56,062 bases of DNA from DASWIG01 sp965371445 (GTDB lineage: Bacteria > Acidobacteriota > Thermoanaerobaculia > Multivoradales > J023). Location: the NCBI GenBank assembly GCA_965371445.1, contig CBDUYN010000046.1, forward strand, positions 1 to 56,062, written 5' to 3'. Within the stretch, counting starts at the first letter, position 1; every line of letters begins with the position of its first letter. The position numbers and the translations under genes were made by a program. The notes under the pieces are model-generated. The model worked only from the letters and a program-made list of their open reading frames with translations, made no database searches and was not told where the DNA came from. Below, piece after piece: positions 49,574-56,062 of this stretch.

Positions 49574-50622
49574 ACCCTGGGCGAAGCGGTGCCGTAGTTG
49601 ATGGCGAAGGAGTTGCGGACGCTGTGGAGCGTGTGCTGAAAAATCCGGTCCTCGAAGTGCGAGAAGGCCTGGATCAGGTCGGGCTCGTCGTGGAAGATGA
49701 CGGTGAACTCGCGAAACGGCTCCTTGCGCTCAGGGTAGACGTTCGTGGTCTCGTAGGGATAGCTCGCGCCGAAGTTGCCGCCGCCGGGGCCGGTGATGAT
49801 CGCTATCAGGTCGGAGTGGACGATCTCGTTGCCCTGCAGGATGCTCAAGATCGGGCGCGGATAGAGGGGATGCCCCAAGGGGTAGGTCGCCTTGTAGTCG
49901 ATCACCGGGTAGGGCTTGCCGTCGGGACCGGTCTTGTACTCCTTGACGGCGAGGTCCATGTCGGCGCGGCTGACCTGGCTGCGGTACCACTCGGAGCCCT
50001 TGGGCTCGACGTTGACGGCGCCGAAAAGACCGTAGCTGATCGTGCCGTTGTCGGCCTCGCCGCCGAGCATCGTGCCGGTGTTGTAGAGAAGGTAGCCGCC
50101 CTCGCGCTCGGCGTAGAGCTTGTAGGTGGTCGAATTCCCCGGGGTGAGGAGACTCGAGCCGTTCTGGCCGACGTTCGAGCCGTCGTCCTGGGGACCGTTG
50201 ACCCACTGCATGCCGACGACGTGAATGCCGGCGGGACGCGGGTCGGAGAGGCGGTTGGTGAGGGTGATCTCCAGGCAGTCGCCTTCGTTTACCCGCAGGA
50301 CGAGCGGCCGCGGGCGCTTGTCGCTTCGCAGCCTGTAGCTCGATCCCTGCTGGACGACGTCGCGCGACAGGGCGTAGATCTTGCCGTCGGGCTGGAAGGT
50401 GCCGAGGCGGTTGTAGAAAATCGGCTGCTCGATGGCGACGACGTCGGCGGTGACGACGTTGGCGCAGCCGGCGGGCACGGGAACGGGAGCTCCGCCGCCG
50501 ACCTGGGCAAGCGCGGGCAAGGCGACGAGGACCGCGGCGAGAAGCGCGGCCGACGCCAGGGCGAAGATCCTTCTGTTGCTGGGCGGGTGGCACCGCCGGG
50601 GTTTTTGCTTCTGGACTTCCAT
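49495..50622 (-). CDS. Large multicopper oxidase, N-terminal part (MnxG-like), frameshifted
   Basis: From ATG 50622 (GGAGGAA site nine bases before) the product has a twin-basic-rich start and a hydrophobic core (FALASAALLAAVLVALPALA) serving as signal peptide. Two cupredoxin-like domains follow, with FYNRLGTFQPDGKIYAL, GIHVVGMQWVNGPQ, IFHDEPDLIQAF and HSVRNSFAINYGT. After GTAS the frame becomes Cys/Ser-rich for 30 codons and stops at 49495, while the sensible continuation (AQGMWALWRVHDVLE) is in the other frame. One inserted T near 49585 would restore a single protein. The operon is headed by four Pho-box-like sites at 50747-50848. Confidence 0.82.
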   Translation of the reverse strand: MEVQKQKPRRCHPPSNRRIFALASAALLAAVLVALPALAQVGGGAPVPVPAGCANVVTADVVAIEQPIFYNRLGTFQPDGKIYALSRDVVQQGSSYRLRSDKRPRPLVLRVNEGDCLEITLTNRLSDPRPAGIHVVGMQWVNGPQDDGSNVGQNGSSLLTPGNSTTYKLYAEREGGYLLYNTGTMLGGEADNGTISYGLFGAVNVEPKGSEWYRSQVSRADMDLAVKEYKTGPDGKPYPVIDYKATYPLGHPLYPRPILSILQGNEIVHSDLIAIITGPGGGNFGASYPYETTNVYPERKEPFREFTVIFHDEPDLIQAFSHFEDRIFQHTLHSVRNSFAINYGTASPRVCGPCGGSTTSWSSAPSSTPTDGPFT

Positions 50623-50746
50623 GATCTCTGTTCCTCCGGTCTTGGTCCGTCCTTTCGGGGACGGGTCCGTGGCTCGGTGGCCCGGTGTGCTGGGCCGGGC
50701 GACGGGCCGAATTCCTTGACTGACGGAGGACCATAGGGAGAGCTCG

Positions 50747-50848
50747 ATTACAGATCTATGACAGAATCGAAAAAATACTGTCATCTTTCTGTCATCTTCG
50801 GGCTTGTCATCTATTTGTCATCTGCCACTCCTGTCATCTATCTGTAAT
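50747..50848. promoter_or_regulatory. Four Pho-box-like direct-repeat sites upstream of the multicopper oxidase
   Basis: Each site is a pair of TGTCA/TGTAA heptads 11 bp apart: 50778-50795 CTGTCATCTTTCTGTCAT, 50804-50821 TTGTCATCTATTTGTCAT and 50831-50848 CTGTCATCTATCTGTAAT, plus an inverted one at 50747-50764 (reverse complement CTGTCATAGATCTGTAAT). This matches the 11-bp-spaced direct repeat bound by PhoB and similar OmpR-family regulators. The array lies 125-226 bases before the oxidase ATG, in the only noncoding gap between the oxidase operon and the helicase gene. Confidence 0.75.
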
Positions 50849-50918
50849 CTCTGCGCCAACATTACGAAGATCCCGGCCGAAATCGGCCGGCGGCCCGCAA
50901 CGAGCGGACGCGTCGACC

Positions 50919-53900
50919 TCAAAGGCTCAAAAGCACCCCCCGCGCCGGCGCGTCCATCATCCGCTCGACGGCAAAGAGATACCACCCGAGCTGGCGACGG
51001 TAACGCTCGGCGAGGTCCTCGGTCTCGGCGTCGGTCTTGAAGTCGACGACGGTCCAGCTCTCGCCTTCACGAAAGAGGAGGTCGATCGTCCCCTCGACGA
51101 TGCGTCCGTCCTCGGCCTCGACGAGGAAGGGCGCCTCACGGTGACAGCGCTCCGACGCCGCGGCGCGCTGCAAGAGCGGATGGCCGAGGGCGCCGCGTAC
51201 CGCGTCGACTGCCGCTGCCACTTCCTCGTCGGTCGAGTCGAGCATCCGGGCGTGGAGGCGGGCGAGCGAGCGGACGTCGTCCTCGCCGGCGTCAAAAGCG
51301 ACGTCGCGCAGCACCGTGTGGACGAGCGTGCCGAAGCGAATCCCGCCGGGGCGGTCCACGGCTTTTGCCACCACCTCGACGTCGATCAGCGGTTCGTCGG
51401 CGCTCGCCGACTCCTCGGCCTGGGTGACGATCACCACGTCGTGCTCCGGCTCCTCGCCGTCCTCGCGCGCGTCGCGCTGCGCCGAGCGCCAGCGCTCGTA
51501 GCGTTCCTGGCCCTCGGCGACGGCGTCCGCGTCGTCCTCGGAGAGCACTTTGTCCTGGCGTAAGCCGAACTTCCCCTCGACCCCGAGCTCGAGCGCCTTC
51601 GGGTCCCACCAGACCACCTCGTGCTCGCCCACCTCGGGACGGTGAAGGCCCGGCATCACCGACATCTCGGGCTCGTGCGCCAGCTCTTCGCTTCGCATCA
51701 GGACGCTCGACTCGCCGAACGCCGGGCAGCCCGGCGCCTTCTCCGAGGTGCGGTAGCGGTCCTTCGGCGGGTAGATCGCCTTGTTGAGCGGCGAGACCCA
51801 GCCGCCTTCCCAGGGAGCGTCGCCCACCGCCGGCACCACCAGGAGGTCGCGCGCCCGGGTCGCCGCGACGTAGGCGAGACGCACCCCCTCGGCGCGGTCG
51901 CGCAGCTGCTCCACCTCCGTTTGCTCGACGAGCTCCCACGGCGAGCAGCCGAGCAGCTTCTGGGCACAAAGCCCCTTGGCGGCGTCGACGTAGAGCGACG
52001 GCTCGTCGCGGGAGATCCGCGCCGTGATGTCGGCCAGCAACACGACGGGGAACTCCAGCCCCTTGGCGGCGTGGGCGGTCATGATGCGCACCCCCTCGGC
52101 CCCTTCCTCGAGCACCGGGCTCTGGGTCGCCCCGACGCGTTGCGCCTCCTGGCTCAGCCGTTCGACGAAGCCGCGGAACGAAAGCCCGCCGCGCACCTCG
52201 AAGGTCCGCGCCATGTCGCAGATGCGCTGCACGTTGGCGAGCACCTGGTTGCCCGCCGGACGCAGCGCAAACCCGGCGTGCGCCCGCACCGTCTCCAGGA
52301 GCTCGTTCAGCGTCTCGACGATCGGCACGCGATTCCTCTGGCGATGAAGCCGCGCCAGGAGCCGCAGCGCCTCGTAGATCGCCATGTAGTCCTCGGCCAG
52401 GTCGTCGGGGACACGGAAGGGATGAAGCGGGCCGACGCCGAAGCGGTAGCGCAGAAGCAGGTCGTCGCGGATCGCAAAGAGCGCACCGCGTAGCGTCGCG
52501 AAGACCGCCAGCTCGTCGTCGGGCCATTCGACCGCGGCGAGCGCGGCGCGGATCGTCTCCACCTCCTCGCGCTGGTGAAAGGAGCGTCCGCCCACCATCA
52601 GGTGCGGGATGCCTCGCTTCTCGAGCTCCCGCGTGTAGGGGCGGGTCACGTCCTCGCCCCAGGAGAGAAAGCGCCGGAAGAGAAGCGCCACGTGCCGCGG
52701 CTCGACCGGGGTCAACCCCTTCTCAGGATCTTCGACTTTCCAGCCGCTCTGCTCGGTCAGCCAGGCGAGGAAACCGCCGACCGCCTCGGGCAACGAGCTT
52801 TCGATCGACCGGCCCGTGACCCGGGTGAAGCGGTAGGGCTTCGGTACCGGCAGAGCGACGAGGCGCGGCTGCTCCACCTCGGCGTCGCGGTAGGGGTCGA
52901 GGGGGACGTAGTCGCTCTCCCCGGCGCGCCGGTCGCCGGTCATCTCGCTGCGAAACGCCGCGTTGACCGCCAGCTGGAGCGGACGAAGCGCCCGGAAGCT
53001 CCGCGTCAGGTGCACGAGCCCCACGCCGCGCTCGACGAGCCGTTGCTTGACGTCCTGGTAGAGGACGACGTCGGCGCGCCGGAAACGGTAGATCGACTGC
53101 TTCGGATCGCCGACCAGGAAGAGCTTCCCCGGCTGCGGACGCGCCTCGCGCCAGTCGGTTTCGGCGGGGTCGTCGGCGGCCAGCAGCATCAGGAGCTCGG
53201 CCTGGAGGGGATCGGTGTCCTGGAACTCGTCGACGAAAAGATGGGTGAAGCGCTCCTGGAGGAAGCGGCGCACCTCGGCGTTCGTGCGCACGAGGTCGCG
53301 GGCCGAGATCAAGAGATCGAGGAAGTCGAGCCCGCCGCTCCGGCGCTTCGTCTCCTCGTAGGCCTCGGTGACCTCGGCGAGCTCCTCGTGGAGGAGCGCC
53401 GCGAGGTCGGCGTCGGCGCGGCGTCTGAAGTCCTCGAGGCTTGCGATGAGCGAATCGCGGGCCGCAAGCGCCTCCTCGCGCTCCACGCCGGGGGCGAACC
53501 ACTTGCCGCGTCCACGCCAGCCGGCGTTGCGCTTCAGGTCGCGCAGCAGGGCGAGAAGCTGTCCTTCGAGCTCGTCGTAGTCGCGTCCGTCCTTGCCGGC
53601 GCGGACGCTCTCCGAGCGGCGGACCCAGGTGGCGACGCCCTCGGCGGGCTCGATCGCACGGCGCAGGTAGTCGTGGCGGTTCTTGCATCGCCGGCAGAGG
53701 TCGGCGACGGCCTCGACCTGGGCGAGAATCGCGTTCGTCGACTGGACGCGGTCGAGCTCCTCGCGGCGCCACGGAGCGGGGAAGTCGCGCCAGTCGACGA
53801 GGCTTCGTCCCGCCTCGCGCAGCCGGGCGACGGGGGAGGAGCCGTCGGCGCTGCGCTGCGCGGCGAGCCGGGAGAGGGCGCGGCGCAGGCCCGCGGGCAT

Positions 53901-54365
53901 CTCGGCGAGCTTGTCCTCGATCCAGGAGCGGAAGGCGCGGTCATAGAGCCGGGCGGTGTCCTCTTCGTCGAGCTCGACGAAGGCCGGGTCGACCCGGGCC
54001 TCGACCGGACGCTCGCGCAGGATGTCGGCGCAGAAGGAGTGGATGGTGCCGATGCGCGCCTCTTCGAGCCGCGCCAGGGCCTGCTCGAGGTTCGTGCGCT
54101 CGTCCTCGCCCGCGGCTTTCGAGCGGGCGGCGTCGAGCTCCTGGCGGAGCCGGAGCTTGAGCTCACCGGCAGCCTTGCGGGTAAAGGTGACGGCGACGAT
54201 CGAATCGACCGTGGTCTTGCCCGCCTGGAGGATCGCCACCAGGCGGCGGACGAGCTCGGTCGTCTTGCCGGTCCCCGCCGCCGCTTCGACGAGGAGGCTT
54301 TCCTCAAGCGAGGTCTCGATGCGGTGGCGGGCTTCGGCGTCGCCGTGGTTCGGGTTTTGGCTCAT
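50919..54365 (-). CDS. addA: UvrD-family helicase-nuclease, AddA/RecB-like
   Basis: 1148 residues, an ATP-dependent DNA helicase with a C-terminal nuclease used in double-strand break processing. Walker A is AAAGTGKTTELV (GTGKT at 31-35), followed by THLFVDEFQDTDPLQ, GDPKQSIYRFRRADV, VRIMTAHAAKGLEFPVV and LAYVAATRARDLL. The RecB-type nuclease end is complete: HREAPFLVEAEDG, EGTIDLLFR, VVDFKTD and QLGWYLFAVERM. The start ATG 54365 is chosen over one nine codons upstream because the family N terminus begins here. An AddB partner would normally lie directly upstream but is replaced by a truncated regulator on the other strand. Confidence 0.9.
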   Translation of the reverse strand: MSQNPNHGDAEARHRIETSLEESLLVEAAAGTGKTTELVRRLVAILQAGKTTVDSIVAVTFTRKAAGELKLRLRQELDAARSKAAGEDERTNLEQALARLEEARIGTIHSFCADILRERPVEARVDPAFVELDEEDTARLYDRAFRSWIEDKLAEMPAGLRRALSRLAAQRSADGSSPVARLREAGRSLVDWRDFPAPWRREELDRVQSTNAILAQVEAVADLCRRCKNRHDYLRRAIEPAEGVATWVRRSESVRAGKDGRDYDELEGQLLALLRDLKRNAGWRGRGKWFAPGVEREEALAARDSLIASLEDFRRRADADLAALLHEELAEVTEAYEETKRRSGGLDFLDLLISARDLVRTNAEVRRFLQERFTHLFVDEFQDTDPLQAELLMLLAADDPAETDWREARPQPGKLFLVGDPKQSIYRFRRADVVLYQDVKQRLVERGVGLVHLTRSFRALRPLQLAVNAAFRSEMTGDRRAGESDYVPLDPYRDAEVEQPRLVALPVPKPYRFTRVTGRSIESSLPEAVGGFLAWLTEQSGWKVEDPEKGLTPVEPRHVALLFRRFLSWGEDVTRPYTRELEKRGIPHLMVGGRSFHQREEVETIRAALAAVEWPDDELAVFATLRGALFAIRDDLLLRYRFGVGPLHPFRVPDDLAEDYMAIYEALRLLARLHRQRNRVPIVETLNELLETVRAHAGFALRPAGNQVLANVQRICDMARTFEVRGGLSFRGFVERLSQEAQRVGATQSPVLEEGAEGVRIMTAHAAKGLEFPVVLLADITARISRDEPSLYVDAAKGLCAQKLLGCSPWELVEQTEVEQLRDRAEGVRLAYVAATRARDLLVVPAVGDAPWEGGWVSPLNKAIYPPKDRYRTSEKAPGCPAFGESSVLMRSEELAHEPEMSVMPGLHRPEVGEHEVVWWDPKALELGVEGKFGLRQDKVLSEDDADAVAEGQERYERWRSAQRDAREDGEEPEHDVVIVTQAEESASADEPLIDVEVVAKAVDRPGGIRFGTLVHTVLRDVAFDAGEDDVRSLARLHARMLDSTDEEVAAAVDAVRGALGHPLLQRAAASERCHREAPFLVEAEDGRIVEGTIDLLFREGESWTVVDFKTDAETEDLAERYRRQLGWYLFAVERMMDAPARGVLLSL

Positions 54366-54427
54366 CGATCGGGCTTTCGGATCGCCCAGCATGATAGCAG
54401 GCGTGGCTCGTGCGATAATCTAGGTCC

Positions 54428-54662
54428 ATGAGCGAGAGGGTGAAAACGCTCCTCGCCGACGACGAGCCCCTCGGCCGACGGCGGCTGCGCAAGCTCCTTG
54501 ACGCCCACGGCGATGTCGAGGTCGTGGGCGAAGCCGCGAGCGGTGCCGAGGCCGTCGCGTTGGTCAGCGCGCTGGAGCCCAAGCTCGTCGTGCTCGACGT
54601 CCGGATGGGGAAGGTCGGTGGCTTCGACGTCCTGGCGCAAGTCGGCACCATCCGGTCTCCGT
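54428..54662 (+). pseudogene. Truncated response-regulator receiver domain
   Basis: From ATG 54428 the frame reads VKTLLADDEPLGRRRLRKLL and LVVLDVRMGKVGGFDVLAQVG, giving the acidic pair and the phospho-acceptor Asp of a receiver of the LytTR/AlgR type. After about 78 codons the homology stops: the Thr/Ser and Lys strands and any DNA-binding domain are missing, and the sequence runs into unrelated DNA ahead of the Uma2 gene. No in-frame stop closes it immediately. It is considered a broken gene cut by a rearrangement near 54645. Confidence 0.7.
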
Positions 54663-54802
54663 ATTTTCTTTGTCGCTCACCGGCGCCCCTCAATCAGCTC
54701 TTGACATTCTCGGGAGCAACGTCCACTGAACCGTCGTGGACGATTCATAGCGCGCTCGCGTCCGGTGTAGCAGCTTGGTTCTGCGGCGTTCGCCGAATTT
54801 CA

Positions 54803-55828
54803 CTACGGCACGTCCGGAAACGACTCTGGCCAACTCTTCTCTTGGACGAGGTGCTGGCGAAGTGTCTCGAGTTGCGAGGCGCTCAGGCGCTTGACCTGTG
54901 CGCTCTTTTCGGCATCCCAGGCGAGTCCCAGGACGGTGCACAGATCCTCGACGCTCTGCCGGAGGCCCCGCTCGACGCTCTTCTCAGCCGCCTGGCGTGC
55001 CTCGGTCTCCTGCTCGACGCGCGCCTCGGCCGCTTGCCTCGCCTCGGCCTCCTTCTGCCGCGCCTCCTCGGCTTGGCGCCGAGCGGCCTCCTCTTCCACC
55101 GAAGTCAGCAGACGCTCACCGGTCTTGACGTCCTCGACGAGCAGCCGAAGGCCGTCCTCGGCCACCTTGAGGCGCAAACCCACCGAGTCCAAGAGGATCC
55201 AGCCGCTCGGTCCCGGACGGTTCGTCCGGTAGCGTCCCGTGGCGTCGAGCCGCTTCGCGTCGAGGCGAAGCTTCCGCTCCTTCTTCTTCCTCGCCGGACG
55301 CGGCGGATAGAGCAGCACAAGGTCTTCCACCCCCATCTTCGCGAAGAGCGGCGGGTTCTCCTCCTCGTCCTTCGCTTTCACGGACCGGGTGCTCTGAGAC
55401 ACCACTTCGAAGACCAGGCAGGGGCTCACTCCCTCCGCCACCGGGTCGAAGCTGTCTTCGATCGCTTCGCGGTCGCGCACCCCCTTGACCACGTAGAGGT
55501 CGGGCGACACGTCACGCTCCCCCAGCTGCTTCCAGCGGATCAGCAGGTCGGAAAAGACCGCGACGCCGTCTTGCCGCTCCAGGAAACGTTCCAGCATGTC
55601 GGCCAGGGGACCCAAGAACCGTTCATGTGGCCGATTCTGCGTCATCTCGTCTCCTATCCGCGGATCGAGGAGCACGTCGAGAGTCAGCGGGAGCTGCTCG
55701 ATGATGAGCTCGCCGTTCGGCTTCTCGACCGGCCGAAAGACGGCTCCGTGCGGCCCCTCGGCGACTTCCCGAGGGAATCGGGGAGAGGAGTCGGATTGGG
55801 GGTCGAGCTTCGGTGCTGGGAGAGCCAT
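54803..55828 (-). CDS. Uma2-family (DUF820) PD-(D/E)XK-like protein with coiled-coil tail
   Basis: 341 residues. The central Uma2 domain (about 60-200) has VSPDLYVVKGV, CLVFEVVSQSTRSVKAKDEE and FAKMGVEDLVLLYPP, matching the PD ... EV-x-S-xST pattern of this nuclease-fold family, whose biological role is unsettled. The last 110 residues contain a heptad-like EEARQKEAEARQAAEARVEQ coiled coil and a small C-terminal helix bundle, as often seen in Uma2 paralogues. ATG 55828 is chosen because a TATACT element ends only six bases upstream and an upstream extension does not resemble the family. Confidence 0.85.
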   Translation of the reverse strand: MALPAPKLDPQSDSSPRFPREVAEGPHGAVFRPVEKPNGELIIEQLPLTLDVLLDPRIGDEMTQNRPHERFLGPLADMLERFLERQDGVAVFSDLLIRWKQLGERDVSPDLYVVKGVRDREAIEDSFDPVAEGVSPCLVFEVVSQSTRSVKAKDEEENPPLFAKMGVEDLVLLYPPRPARKKKERKLRLDAKRLDATGRYRTNRPGPSGWILLDSVGLRLKVAEDGLRLLVEDVKTGERLLTSVEEEAARRQAEEARQKEAEARQAAEARVEQETEARQAAEKSVERGLRQSVEDLCTVLGLAWDAEKSAQVKRLSASQLETLRQHLVQEKSWPESFPDVP

Positions 55829-55834
55829 GCCCGG

Positions 55835-55862
55835 AGTATAGCAGCCGCGCCCTGGGGTGAAA
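55835..55862 (-). promoter_or_regulatory. Promoter for the Uma2-family gene, probably leaderless
   Basis: On the minus strand TTTCAC (55862-55857) and TATACT (55840-55835) are 16 bp apart. The -10 box ends six bases before the ATG at 55828, so transcription would begin at or beside the start codon. Confidence 0.5.
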
Positions 55863-56062
55863 GAGGTCATGGCGGGCAAGGGGATGACCCTTCCGCCCTT
55901 CCTGGGGACCCACCGGTCCGTGGCCTGGCCCGGCTCGTGGGGGATCAGGTGGTCGTGGATTCGGAAGCTCATGGTCTTCGCCCCGGCGTATCTCAGAAAT
56001 CCCTGGAAGCCGCTGCCCCATCTTCTGCCGCGGCCCATCGCGCCCATTTCGGACTGGCTCCT

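Noticed and set aside
55829..56047. In-frame 73-residue extension of the Uma2 protein upstream of ATG 55828.
   Set aside because: The extension does not resemble Uma2 N termini, and a promoter-like TATACT lies inside it directly before the chosen ATG.
55869..56062. Plus-strand open frame to the window edge beginning MAGKGMTLPPFLG, with AGAGG upstream.
   Set aside because: Tryptophan/proline-rich sequence with no recognisable family, overlapping the open upstream extension of the Uma2 frame; too short and incomplete to call.

Overview
The window is GC-rich bacterial chromosomal DNA, densely coding, with short intergenic gaps and many genes overlapping by ATGA. No rRNA and no ordinary tRNA gene was seen; the only RNA gene recognised is a complete tmRNA (2247-2600, minus). 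A three-gene PUFA synthase of the type best known from myxobacteria, a MnxG-like multicopper oxidase cluster, FLDA-type VWA proteins and several dispersed in-frame repeats suggest a soil or sediment deep-branching Gram-negative such as an Acidobacteriota (Thermoanaerobaculia-like) or myxobacterial relative. That placement is inference; no phylogenetic marker was tested.

Layout. 1-13325 is mostly housekeeping: a partial VOC protein, trmB, a mannose-1-phosphate guanylyltransferase, ssrA, a dus operon, a fumarylacetoacetate-hydrolase family gene with an expanded repeat, a lipoprotein, an ECF sigma / zinc-finger anti-sigma / membrane protein operon, a GT39-like glycosyltransferase, then cdsA and rseP. 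13334-16873 is a three-gene operon of two membrane-anchored VWA proteins and a degenerate Hsp70-like/FHA protein. 17041-19956 holds a truncated PDZ membrane protein followed by about 1.5 kb of gene debris (BNR-repeat protein pieces, serine-hydrolase tails, a pssA fragment) with a diverged direct repeat. 19937-24746 carries a pseudo-receiver/DUF4388/DegV fusion, pheA, a GGDEF protein and a BrnT/BrnA-type toxin-antitoxin pair.

24808-40423 (minus) is the centrepiece: pfaD-like (ER), pfaA-like (KS-AT-ACP-ACP-KR-DH) and pfaC-like (KS-CLF-AT-four hotdog units-acyltransferase) genes, transcribed in that order. Together they should build a polyunsaturated fatty acid iteratively and may pass it to lysophosphatidic acid through the C-terminal AGPAT-like domain. 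Three kinds of low-complexity or palindromic insertion sit in frame inside these and other genes.

40424-43084 has antitoxin remnants, an orphan antitoxin-like gene, a small protein paired with a retropepsin-like protease, a NACHT-like fragment and trpF. 43100-50622 (minus) is a metal-oxidase type operon (multicopper oxidase, YVTN propeller, two SCO proteins, cytochrome c, periplasmic binding protein). It carries three apparent single-base frameshifts and lies downstream of four PhoB-type direct-repeat boxes (50747-50848). The window ends with an AddA/UvrD-like helicase-nuclease, a truncated response regulator and a Uma2-family gene.
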